A DNA stretch of 14,303 nucleotides. It comes from Alphaproteobacteria bacterium. Lineage in GTDB: Bacteria; Pseudomonadota; Alphaproteobacteria; Rhodobacterales; Rhodobacteraceae. The position numbers and the translations under genes were made by a program. Shown here piece by piece: positions 1 to 6,562 of the stretch (position 1 is the stretch's first letter; every line of letters begins with the position of its first letter). The stretch lies in assembly GCA_030830465.1 (NCBI GenBank), contig JAURMY010000178.1, positions 1 through 14,303 on the forward strand. Reading direction: 5' to 3'. The notes beneath the pieces are model-generated. The model was given only the letters and a program-made list of their open reading frames with translations, did no database searches and was not told where the DNA came from.

Positions 1-231
1 CAGCAGAAACACCAGAAAGTCACCGCGCACGGCGGAACCGCGCATACCGAAAACGGTGAACATCACAAAAAAGACGCTGACCATCAGGACGGACTGCAAC
101 ATATTGTTCAGCAGGCCCAACAGCGCATTGCTGGAATTCTTGCGCACCACCCGCACGATGGAATGGTACAAAACATCGCCAAAGCGCAGCAGGGGCCGGA
201 TCCCTGTGGTCGGTTTTTCGTATTGAAGCAT
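1..231 (-). CDS. Polysaccharide-export ABC transporter permease, N-terminal part (KpsM-like)
   Basis: This is the first 77 residues of an inner-membrane permease; the rest lies beyond the left edge. The start is the ATG at 231-229. The frame is open upstream to a TGA at about 291, but no other ATG, GTG or TTG occurs between. The peptide begins MLQYEKPTTGIRPLLRFGDV, continues with a basic amphipathic stretch (YHSIVRVVRKNSS, about 22-34) and then a hydrophobic segment (about 38-62, with MLQSVLMVSVFFVMFTVFG) that looks like the first transmembrane helix. This layout and the wording (LLRFGDVLYHS, RGSAVRGDFLVFLL) match, from memory, rhodobacterial ABC-2 permeases annotated for capsule export, which would pair with a KpsT-type ATPase. 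It is divergent from cysQ, and its neighbours are all glycan genes, which supports an export role. Only the N-terminus is visible, so the transported substrate and the partner genes are inferred. Confidence 0.72.
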   Translation of the reverse strand, partial: MLQYEKPTTGIRPLLRFGDVLYHSIVRVVRKNSSNALLGLLNNMLQSVLMVSVFFVMFTVFGMRGSAVRGDFLVFLL

Positions 232-281
232 TCCGCGCCTGCCTTTGTAACAGCGGTCCAGCAGTTTTCTGCTTTGAATCC

Positions 282-310
282 TTGCTGTTCAATTAACATG
301 AAAGCATAAG
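282..310 (+). promoter_or_regulatory. Weak candidate promoter for cysQ
   Basis: TTGCTG (282-287) and CATAAG (305-310) are 17 bp apart and match the sigma-70 boxes weakly (three and four of six). They overlap the opposing promoter candidate. If used, transcription would start near 317, inside or after the upstream ATG at 316, which favours the start at 376 for cysQ. Confidence 0.2.
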
Positions 311-331
311 GGAAAATGGATTGCTATTCAA
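303..331 (-). promoter_or_regulatory. Candidate sigma-70 promoter for the permease gene
   Basis: Read on the minus strand, a -35-like TTGAAT (331-326) and a -10-like TATGCT (308-303) are 17 bp apart. Each matches four of six consensus bases. Initiation near 296 would give a leader of about 65 nt before the ATG at 231. This is a pattern match only. Confidence 0.3.
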
Positions 332-375
332 GTTTTCGGCAATCGGCACAGCAAGGCAGAACGGGGTGGGACGCA

Positions 376-1173
376 ATGGATTTTGATCAGATGGCGCGGG
401 TGTTTCGGGACCTGGCGCTTCAGGCCGGTGAAAAGATCATGGAAATCTACGAAGGCGACGATTTTGAGGTGAAATCCAAAAGCGACAATTCCCCGGTGAC
501 GGAAGCGGATGAGGCGGCGGATGCGATCATTTCGGCGGGACTGTGGGCGGCCTTCCCCGATATTCTGTTGGTGACCGAGGAACAGGCGGCGACGCACAAC
601 CAGACCTCGGGCAGCTTCATCATTGTCGATCCCCTGGACGGCACCAAGGAATTCGTGCAGCGGCGCGGCGATTTCACGGTGAACATCGCCTATGTCAAAG
701 ACGGCGTTCCGATCCGTGGCGTGGTCTATGCGCCCGCCAAGAACCGGCTGTTTTACACCGATGCAAAGGGACAATCGGTGGAAGAAACCGGGAATTTCGC
801 CATGGGAAAGGCGGGTGCAACCCATAACATTTCCGTATCAAAACCAGATAATGATGCCTTGATCGTCGTGGCGTCAAAATCGCACCGGGATCAGGCCACC
901 GATGATTATATCAACAAATACAACACCAAAGACATGCGCAGCGCGGGGTCTTCGCTGAAATTCTGTCTTGTGGCAACGGGCGAGGCCGACCTTTACCCCC
1001 GCGTCGGCCGCACGATGGAATGGGATACCGCTGCTGGCCATGCGGTTTTGAACGGGGCCGGGGGCAAAGTGATCCGGTTTGACGATCACACCACCCTGAC
1101 CTATGGCAAGGAGGGCTATGCAAACCCGTTTTTCATCGCCTATGCGCCGGGCGTCACATTGCACAAAGGTTAA
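376..1173 (+). CDS. cysQ: 3'(2'),5'-bisphosphate nucleotidase CysQ
   Basis: A magnesium-dependent, lithium-sensitive type phosphatase of the inositol monophosphatase fold that turns 3'-phosphoadenosine 5'-phosphate (PAP) into AMP, removing the by-product of PAPS-using enzymes. The metal-site motifs are present: EAD at 43-45, EE at 68-69, DPLDGT at 85-90 and WDTAAG at 216-221. The length of 265 residues is normal for CysQ. I chose the ATG at 376 because family homology starts at about this point (MDFDQMARVFRDLALQAGEKI) and GGGGTGGGA lies just upstream. An in-frame ATG at 316 would add 20 residues unlike the family, although it also has an AAGGGA close by. The gene is followed after 2 bp by the kdsB-like gene. 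The sulfotransferase at the far end of this cluster would produce PAP, which gives a plain reason for cysQ being here. Confidence 0.92.
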   Translation: MDFDQMARVFRDLALQAGEKIMEIYEGDDFEVKSKSDNSPVTEADEAADAIISAGLWAAFPDILLVTEEQAATHNQTSGSFIIVDPLDGTKEFVQRRGDFTVNIAYVKDGVPIRGVVYAPAKNRLFYTDAKGQSVEETGNFAMGKAGATHNISVSKPDNDALIVVASKSHRDQATDDYINKYNTKDMRSAGSSLKFCLVATGEADLYPRVGRTMEWDTAAGHAVLNGAGGKVIRFDDHTTLTYGKEGYANPFFIAYAPGVTLHKG

Positions 1174-1175
1174 AG

Positions 1176-1976
1176 ATGTCGGTTCTGATCATCATTCCCG
1201 CGCGCTATGCATCCACGCGCTATCCCGGCAAGCCGCTGGTGGAATTGCGCGGTGCATCCGGTGTAGCCAAATCCCTGATCCGCCGCAGTTGGGACGCCGC
1301 GATTTCCGTGCGCGGCGTTGACCGAGTGGTGGTGGCCACCGATGACGACCGTATTCGTCTGGCCGCCCAGACCTTCGGCGCTGAGGTGGTGATGACATCG
1401 GAAAGCTGTGCCAACGGAACCGAGCGGTGCTCGGACGCGCTGGCGCGGATGGACCGGACCTATGATATTGTGGTGAACCTGCAGGGCGACGCACCCCTGA
1501 CTCCGCATTGGTTTGTGGAAGATCTGGTGGCGGCGATGCGGGCCAATCCCGGTGTCGGAATGGCAACGCCGGTTCTGCGCTGTGATGCCGATGCCATGAA
1601 CGGCTTTCTGGAGGACCGGCGCAATGGCCGCGTGGGCGGCACCACGGCGGTTTTTGACCGGACGGGCAGGGCGCTCTATTTCTCAAAAGAAGTGATCCCC
1701 TATGTCGGTCGGGACTTGCGCGACAGCGAAGCGGTGCCGGTTTTCCACCATGTCGGGGTTTACGCCTATCGCCCGGAGACGCTGGCGCGCTACCAAACCT
1801 GGACCGCCGGACCGCTGGAAACCTATGAGGGGCTGGAACAGCTTCGGTTCCTGGAAAACGGCGCACCGGTCCAGTGCGTCGAGGTTGACGGCAAGGGCCG
1901 CGCCTTTTGGGAGCTGAACAACCCGTCGGACGTTGCCAGAATTGAACGGAAACTGGCCGAAATGGGGGTTGAGTGA
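1176..1976 (+). CDS. kdsB: CMP-Kdo synthetase-like 3-deoxy-manno-octulosonate cytidylyltransferase
   Basis: A cytoplasmic nucleotidyltransferase that would activate Kdo, or a related keto-sugar acid, with CTP to give a CMP-sugar for glycan assembly. The N-terminal nucleotide-binding motif IPARYASTRYPGKPL (7-21) is nearly the textbook KdsB sequence. YFSKEVIPY (168-176), HVGVYAYR (192-199) and LEQLRFLENG (220-229) also fit. It departs from classical KdsB in places: GTER (81-84) for GTDR, QGDAP (103-107) for QGDEP, and ELNNPSDV (246-253) where KdsB has a VDTPEDL-like motif, so a conserved aspartate near the metal site is asparagine here. The region after GKPL also differs. The length of 266 residues is slightly above the usual 245-255. 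AAAGG precedes the ATG, and the stop overlaps the next gene's GTG by 4 bp. A role separate from lipid A Kdo, for example in capsule, is likely but inferred. Confidence 0.82.
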   Translation: MSVLIIIPARYASTRYPGKPLVELRGASGVAKSLIRRSWDAAISVRGVDRVVVATDDDRIRLAAQTFGAEVVMTSESCANGTERCSDALARMDRTYDIVVNLQGDAPLTPHWFVEDLVAAMRANPGVGMATPVLRCDADAMNGFLEDRRNGRVGGTTAVFDRTGRALYFSKEVIPYVGRDLRDSEAVPVFHHVGVYAYRPETLARYQTWTAGPLETYEGLEQLRFLENGAPVQCVEVDGKGRAFWELNNPSDVARIERKLAEMGVE

Positions 1977-3244
1977 CCAAAGCCCCGACCGTCAGTGTGG
2001 TGATTGTCAGTCGGAACCGCCCCGATGATTTGCGCCGCCTTTTGGTCAGTCTGCGGTTTCTGGACTATGACGATTTTGAAGTCATCCTTGTGTCTGACAT
2101 TGATCCCGCCGTTGCATTTCCGCAGGTTTGGCACGTTCAAAACATCAGATTTGTGTTTTGCGACGAAGCCAACATCTCGGTTGCGCGAAATTTGGGGATG
2201 GCCCACGCGGCGGGCGACATCGTTGCCTTTTGCGACGATGATGCCGTACCCGAGCCCAGTTGGCTGAGGCATTTATGCGCGGTTTTCAGCGATCCCAAGA
2301 TTGCGGCGGCCGGTGGATATGTGATTGGTCGCAACGGGATTTCCTTTCAGTGGCGGGGCCGGTTCTTTGACAGGTTGGGCCAGCATTACGATCTGGACCT
2401 TCCCGATGACACGCCGCGCGCATTTCAGGGCGACGACGATATCGGGATCAAGACCGAGGGGACAAACTGTGCTTTCCGCCGCGATGTGGTGATGGCGCTT
2501 GGCGGGTTTGATCCGGCCTATCATTACTATCTGGACGAGACGGATCTGAATTTCCGGCTGGGCAAGGCCGGATGGAAAACCGCGATTGTGCCGCTGGCGC
2601 AGGTCCATCACGGCTATGCCGCCAACAGTTTGCGCGATGATAACCGCGTGCCGAAATCCTTGTTTGAAATAGGTGCCAGCACGGCCTATTTCCTTCGACA
2701 ATACAACGGCCTAGAAGTCGCTGATAAGGCAGAGAATGAATTCATTTCAGGGCAATATAATCGCCTGATCGAATTTCTGCTGAAAGGGGCATTGCCGCCC
2801 GATGGCATCACGCCCTTGATGGACAGCCTACGGTCGGGCCTTAAGGCCGGTGCCGCGCGCAGGCATCAGGTGGCGCCGTTGGTTTCAACGCAGCGCCAAT
2901 TTCAAAGTTTTCGAAATGGCGCCGCGCTTTCCGGGCCGATCCATGTGGCTGGTCCGTGGTGGGCCGGGGACAAAATGCACCGCTTCGCCGCGAAGACCGC
3001 TCAAAAGGGCCGTTCGGTGACGGTGTTTCGTTTGTCCCGGACCGCGTTGTTCCACCGGCACAGATTTCTGGTGGAAGGCTATTGGCTGCAAACCGGCGGG
3101 ATATTCGGGCGGTCGGATCGCGCGGGGCCGGTGGTGCGACTGACCACATCGCGGCGGCGTGTAACGCAAGAGGCCGCGCGTCTGGCACGGGTGCGCAGCA
3201 TGGGAAAACTGATTTTTTGGCGGGCTATTGACGACAGCATATGA
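1973..3244 (+). CDS. Family 2 glycosyltransferase with an uncharacterised basic C-terminal region
   Basis: A GT-A fold transferase expected to add a sugar from a nucleotide donor to a growing surface glycan at the inner face of the membrane. The GT2 domain fills about residues 5-215. It shows the opening VSVVIVSRNRPDDLRRLL, the nucleotide/metal motif CDDDAVPEPSWL (DDD at 88-90), a GTNCAFRR segment (163-170) and DETD (188-191), which should hold the catalytic base. No transmembrane segment is evident. Residues from about 230 to 423 are not part of the minimal GT2 domain; the last 130 or so are rich in arginine, and I do not recognise them. The GTG start at 1973 overlaps the kdsB stop (GTGA), so the two are probably translationally coupled. 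Donor and acceptor cannot be told from the sequence. Confidence 0.85.
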   Translation: MTKAPTVSVVIVSRNRPDDLRRLLVSLRFLDYDDFEVILVSDIDPAVAFPQVWHVQNIRFVFCDEANISVARNLGMAHAAGDIVAFCDDDAVPEPSWLRHLCAVFSDPKIAAAGGYVIGRNGISFQWRGRFFDRLGQHYDLDLPDDTPRAFQGDDDIGIKTEGTNCAFRRDVVMALGGFDPAYHYYLDETDLNFRLGKAGWKTAIVPLAQVHHGYAANSLRDDNRVPKSLFEIGASTAYFLRQYNGLEVADKAENEFISGQYNRLIEFLLKGALPPDGITPLMDSLRSGLKAGAARRHQVAPLVSTQRQFQSFRNGAALSGPIHVAGPWWAGDKMHRFAAKTAQKGRSVTVFRLSRTALFHRHRFLVEGYWLQTGGIFGRSDRAGPVVRLTTSRRRVTQEAARLARVRSMGKLIFWRAIDDSI

Positions 3245-3288
3245 TTTTTTACCTATAAAACGCTGAAAGTCGCCTTATTGTTGCCGAA

Positions 3289-3316
3289 TTGGTTTTGCAT
3301 TGGTGATCCTTAGGAT
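3289..3316 (+). promoter_or_regulatory. Weak candidate promoter for galU
   Basis: TTGGTT (3289-3294) and TAGGAT (3311-3316) are 16 bp apart in the 158-bp gap before galU. Both are loose matches to sigma-70 boxes. Initiation near 3323 would place the hairpin at 3327-3350 at the very 5' end of the message. Confidence 0.2.
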
Positions 3317-3326
3317 AATTTGTAAG

Positions 3327-3350
3327 GCATCCCGCAGTGTTGCGGCATGC
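3327..3350 (+). other. Hairpin in the galU leader
   Basis: GCAT (3327-3330) pairs with ATGC (3347-3350) and CCGCA (3332-3336) with TGCGG (3341-3345). A single C/C mismatch separates the two stems, and the loop is GTGT. It is followed by a run of A rather than T on the plus strand, so it does not look like an intrinsic terminator for the gene upstream. It may be a 5'-end stabilising structure. Confidence 0.45.
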
Positions 3351-3370
3351 AAAAAAGTACAAAGGTGCGG

Positions 3371-3391
3371 CCAACCGATGTTGGCTTTCGG
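3371..3391 (+). promoter_or_regulatory. Second galU leader hairpin with an alternative fold
   Basis: CCAAC (3371-3375), loop CGAT and GTTGG (3380-3384) form a perfect 5-bp hairpin. A competing pairing joins CCGA (3375-3378) to TCGG (3388-3391), which touches the GGAG ribosome-binding site at 3390-3393. The two pairings are mutually exclusive, so the leader could affect galU translation. That effect is inference from pairing alone. Confidence 0.3.
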
Positions 3392-3402
3392 AGTGGATGT
3401 AC

Positions 3403-4296
3403 ATGGCGCGTAGAGTAATCAAAGCGATATTCCCGGTTGCCGGGTTGGGCACCCGGTTCCTGCCAGCGACGAAATCGATTCCGAAAGAAATCATGACGCT
3501 GGTTGACAAGCCCTTGATCCAATATGCGATCGACGAGGCGCGTGCCGCCGGCATCAAGGAATTCATCTTTGTGACCTCGCGCGGCAAAGGCGCGCTTGAG
3601 GATTACTTTGACAGCGCGCCGGTGATCGAGGCCAGCTTGCGCAAGCACAACAAAACCGACCTTTTGAAAATTCTGAAGGATTCGACCATGGACAGCGGCG
3701 AGATCGCTTATGTCCGTCAACGCGAGGCATTGGGTCTGGGTCATGCGGTCTGGTGCGCCCGCCGCCTGATCGCGAATGAACCGTTTGCGGTGATCCTGCC
3801 CGATGATGTGATCGCCGCCGACAAGCCCTGCCTGCAACAAATGGTCGAAGCCTACGAGGAAACCGGCGGCAATATGGTTGCGGCGATGGAAGTTCCGAAA
3901 GAAAAAGCCTCATCCTATGGTTTGCTTGATGTCAGCGGCCAGGAGGGGCGGGTTCTGTCGATCCGCGGCATGGTAGAAAAACCCAAGCCGGAAGACGCGC
4001 CATCAAATCTGGCGGTCATCGGGCGCTATATCCTGACTCCAAAGGTGTTGCAGAACCTGAACAAGAAACAGATCGGAGCCGGGTCGGAAATCCAACTGAC
4101 CGATGCGATTGCTGCGGAAATCAACAATTCCGGCAATGTCTATGGCTATAAATTTGCCGGTCAGCGCTATGATTGCGGATCCAAAGCCGGGTATTTGAAG
4201 GCAACTGTGGATTTCGGCCTGGCCCATCCAGAGCTGCAAAGCGAGTTCGGCGCCTATATCGACAGTCTGGTTCGGTCGCGCATGGCGGCGCAATAA
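3403..4296 (+). CDS. galU: UTP-glucose-1-phosphate uridylyltransferase
   Basis: Makes UDP-glucose from glucose-1-phosphate and UTP in the cytoplasm, the donor for glucosyl units and, through GalE, galactosyl units. The nucleotide-binding signature GLGTRFLPATKSIPKE is at residues 14-29. The motifs PDDVI (133-137), GLGHAVWCAR (111-120) and MVEKPKPEDAPSNLAVIGRY (190-209) are typical of bacterial GalU. The length is 297 residues, as expected. The frame is open back to a GTG at 3337, but homology begins at MARRVIKAIFPVAGLGTR. The ATG at 3403 has GGAG at 3390-3393 with 9-bp spacing, whereas an ATG at 3397 would be only 3 bp away. The gene opens the second plus-strand run and lies 12 bp before galE. 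A leader with two hairpins precedes it. Confidence 0.95.
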   Translation: MARRVIKAIFPVAGLGTRFLPATKSIPKEIMTLVDKPLIQYAIDEARAAGIKEFIFVTSRGKGALEDYFDSAPVIEASLRKHNKTDLLKILKDSTMDSGEIAYVRQREALGLGHAVWCARRLIANEPFAVILPDDVIAADKPCLQQMVEAYEETGGNMVAAMEVPKEKASSYGLLDVSGQEGRVLSIRGMVEKPKPEDAPSNLAVIGRYILTPKVLQNLNKKQIGAGSEIQLTDAIAAEINNSGNVYGYKFAGQRYDCGSKAGYLKATVDFGLAHPELQSEFGAYIDSLVRSRMAAQ

Positions 4297-4308
4297 AAGG
4301 CAGGGCGG

Positions 4309-5292
4309 GTGCAGAAAGTTCTTGTCACAGGGGGCGCCGGTTACATCGGATCGCATGCCTGCAAGGCTTTGAAAGCGGCGGGGTATCTGCCGGTTGTCTA
4401 TGACAATTTGTCAACCGGCTGGGCGCAGGCAGTCAAGTTCGGTCCGCTTGAACAGGGCGATCTGAATGACCGCGCCCGACTGGATCAGGTCTTTGCCAAT
4501 CACAAACCGAGTGCGGTAATGCATTTCGGCGCATTGTCCGATGTCGGGCAAAGCGCGCGTGAACCGGGCCTCTATTGGCGCAACAACGCCGTTGGTTCCC
4601 TGCATCTGATCGAAGCGATGGTCGCGGCGGGATGCCTGAACATGGTGTTTTCGTCCACCTGCGCGACTTATGGCGAACAGGACAACGTGGTTCTGGACGA
4701 AAACGCGGTCCAGCAGCCGATCAATGCCTATGGCGCATCGAAACTGGCGATTGAGCAGATGTTGGCGAATTTCGGACAAAGCCACGGGCTGCAAAGTGTG
4801 ATCTTTCGCTATTTCAACGTGGCCGGGGCCGATCCCGATGGGGAAATCGGTGAGTTTCACCGCCCCGAAACGCATCTGATCCCGCTGGCGGTGATGGCGG
4901 TTCTGGGGCAGCGTGACAAGCTGACGATTTTCGGCACGGATTATGACACGCCCGACGGCACCTGCATTCGCGACTATGTGCATGTGGTGGATTTGGTGGA
5001 TGCACATCTGAAGGGGCTGGATTGGCTGAAGGCGCGGCGTGGCAACCGGGTGTTCAATCTGGGCACCGGGCAAGGCTTTTCGGTTCGGGAGGTCATCGAC
5101 GCGACCGAGGCGGCAACAGGCCGACAGGTGCCCTATGTTCTGGGAAACAGGCGCGCGGGTGATTGTACCAAGCTGGTCAGCGGCAGTTCCCGTGCCGAGT
5201 CTGAATTGGGTTGGACACCACGCCGTTCGACGCTTGGCCAGATGATCGGCGACGCCTGGCGCTGGCATCAGACCGGAAATTACGAGTCCTAG
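4309..5292 (+). CDS. galE: UDP-glucose 4-epimerase
   Basis: An NAD-dependent extended SDR enzyme that interconverts UDP-glucose and UDP-galactose. It could also act on UDP-GlcNAc and UDP-GalNAc; the sequence does not settle this. The Rossmann motif TGGAGYIGS is at residues 7-15 and is followed by YDNLSTG (31-37). The catalytic region has SST at 115-117 and YGASK at 141-145 (Tyr141, Lys145). RYFNVAGADPDGEIGE, HLIPL and GTCIRDYVHVVDLVDAH further along are classic GalE segments. At 327 residues it has the usual length. It starts with GTG at 4309, with AAAAGGCAGGG just upstream. Placement directly after galU, and abutting the next glycosyltransferase gene with no gap, suggests a single operon supplying donor sugars for the transferases downstream. 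Confidence 0.95.
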   Translation: MQKVLVTGGAGYIGSHACKALKAAGYLPVVYDNLSTGWAQAVKFGPLEQGDLNDRARLDQVFANHKPSAVMHFGALSDVGQSAREPGLYWRNNAVGSLHLIEAMVAAGCLNMVFSSTCATYGEQDNVVLDENAVQQPINAYGASKLAIEQMLANFGQSHGLQSVIFRYFNVAGADPDGEIGEFHRPETHLIPLAVMAVLGQRDKLTIFGTDYDTPDGTCIRDYVHVVDLVDAHLKGLDWLKARRGNRVFNLGTGQGFSVREVIDATEAATGRQVPYVLGNRRAGDCTKLVSGSSRAESELGWTPRRSTLGQMIGDAWRWHQTGNYES

Positions 5293-6510
5293 GTGACGCC
5301 GCTTGTTCTGGACATATCGCGCCTGATCTCCCGTGTGGGACAGGGGCCGCATACTGGCATTGATCGCGTCGAGCTGGCCTATTTCCGTCACGTACTGACA
5401 TGTGACCGGCCGGTCTATTTCCTGTGCCGCCTGCCCAAGGCCTTTGCCATTCTTGATGCGGATGGAGGTGCGCGCATCCTTGAAAAGGTCACGGGCCGCA
5501 CGGCTTGGGGGACGGCGGGGATGTTCCGATTTATCGCGCCGGGCATGTCACTGGCGCAACAGCGGGCCGTGGCGGACATCCGCAGAAGCGCCCAGATCGT
5601 CACCACGCGCCGCCTTTTGGCGGCAAGAATTTCCAGGCATTTTCCCGCCGGCGTGACCTATTTGAATGTCGGTCACAGCAATCTGCGGCAGGAGGTTTTT
5701 GACGCTGTGAAAGCACATGAAGAAAACCGTATAATCGTTTTTGTTCATGATATTATACCGCTATCCTCGCCTGAATTCTCAACCCCTGCTGTTGCTGAAA
5801 GATTCAAGGCGGATATGGTTCGGGTGGCAAGATATGCGGATATGGTGATCTATAACTCCGCCGTGACCCAAGCGGCGGCTGAGGGGTTTTTTGCCACCAC
5901 CGGACCCGTGCCTGAAGGGATTGTCGCCCATTTGGGGCAGGATTTGCCCGGCTTGCTGATGCAAGCGGCGTCAAGCCATCCGTCCTTTGTTGCGCTGGGC
6001 ACGATTGAGCCGCGCAAGAACCACGCGCTGTTGTTGCGCCTGTGGCAAAACATGGTGGAAACCTGCGATCCCGCGCGAATACCTGTGTTGCACATCATCG
6101 GGCGGCGCGGATGGAATAATGCAAACGTTTTCAGTATTCTGGACAATGACCCGATGATGGGTAAGCACGTGTTTGAGCATAAAAACCTGTCGGATCAGGA
6201 TTGTCGCGACCTGCTGGCGCAATCCTGGGCGTTGTTGTTTCCCAGCCATATTGAAGGGTTTGGCCTGCCTTTGATCGAAGCGGCGGCCTGCGGTGTGCCG
6301 GTGATTTGTGGCGAAAATGCCATTTATCGTGAGATATTAGGGAATTACCCTCTTTACCTGAATGTGGATAACTCTTACGCTTGGCAGCAAGGAATTCTCG
6401 AACGGGCAGGTCGTAAACGGGAATCGGAGGTTGACAGACAAGTGCGGGGCAGGTCGGTAAAAATACCAGACTGGAATGGGCACTTTGACCGTATCTTCAG
6501 ATTCGTCTGA
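5293..6510 (+). CDS. GT4-family glycosyltransferase (GT-B fold)
   Basis: A retaining-type glycosyltransferase likely to act on the surface glycan at the cytoplasmic side of the membrane. The C-terminal nucleotide-sugar domain is clear. FVALGTIEPRKNHALLLRLW (232-251) carries the usual Arg-Lys pair, HIIGRRGW (267-274) follows, and FPSHIEGFGLPLIEAAACG (316-334) contains the E-x7-E motif (Glu321, Glu329). The N-terminal acceptor half (about 1-225) includes VFVHDIIPLSSPEF and YNSAVTQ, often seen in GT4 proteins of polysaccharide loci. The GTG start at 5293 directly follows the galE stop, so the genes are likely coupled. The DNA for residues near 140-160 and for the last 65 residues is visibly more AT-rich than its surroundings. 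A mannosyl- or galactosyltransferase role is possible, but the donor is not readable. Confidence 0.85.
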   Translation: MTPLVLDISRLISRVGQGPHTGIDRVELAYFRHVLTCDRPVYFLCRLPKAFAILDADGGARILEKVTGRTAWGTAGMFRFIAPGMSLAQQRAVADIRRSAQIVTTRRLLAARISRHFPAGVTYLNVGHSNLRQEVFDAVKAHEENRIIVFVHDIIPLSSPEFSTPAVAERFKADMVRVARYADMVIYNSAVTQAAAEGFFATTGPVPEGIVAHLGQDLPGLLMQAASSHPSFVALGTIEPRKNHALLLRLWQNMVETCDPARIPVLHIIGRRGWNNANVFSILDNDPMMGKHVFEHKNLSDQDCRDLLAQSWALLFPSHIEGFGLPLIEAAACGVPVICGENAIYREILGNYPLYLNVDNSYAWQQGILERAGRKRESEVDRQVRGRSVKIPDWNGHFDRIFRFV

Positions 6511-6536
6511 AAGACTGTTCGTTTGAAACGGGTCTT
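6511..6536 (+). other. Hairpin just after the GT4 stop codon
   Basis: AAGAC (6511-6515) pairs with GTCTT (6532-6536) and, inside it, CGTT (6520-6523) with AACG (6527-6530). Only two T residues follow the stem before the sequence changes, so it is a poor intrinsic terminator. It could be an RNA processing or stability element inside the operon. Confidence 0.3.
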
Positions 6537-6547
6537 TAAGGCGTGAC

Positions 6548-6554
6548 AGAAGGA
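6548..6554 (+). promoter_or_regulatory. Ribosome-binding site that fixes a TTG start
   Basis: AGAAGGA at 6548-6554 is the strongest Shine-Dalgarno match in this gap and stands 8 bp before a TTG at 6563. It is the main reason for choosing that rare start codon for the next gene, since no ATG or GTG is well placed. Confidence 0.6.
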
Positions 6555-6562
6555 TACGGTTT

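Noticed and set aside
20..292. Two short minus-strand frames at the left edge with their own ATG codons
   Set aside because: The third frame, starting at 231, encodes a membrane-protein N-terminus that fits the locus. The other two are rich in Arg, Cys and Gln and look non-coding.
316..375. An upstream ATG that would extend CysQ by 20 residues
   Set aside because: The extra residues do not resemble the CysQ family, and the candidate promoter would start transcription at about this point. It remains possible because AAGGGA precedes it.
3327..3360. Intrinsic terminator after the family 2 glycosyltransferase gene
   Set aside because: The hairpin is followed by A residues on the plus strand, not T, so it lacks the tail a terminator needs in that direction.
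4411..5391. A 326-codon minus-strand open frame opposite galE
   Set aside because: It lies wholly against galE and the start of the GT4 gene, whose motifs are clear. The antisense product is rich in His, Arg and Gln and has no family features.
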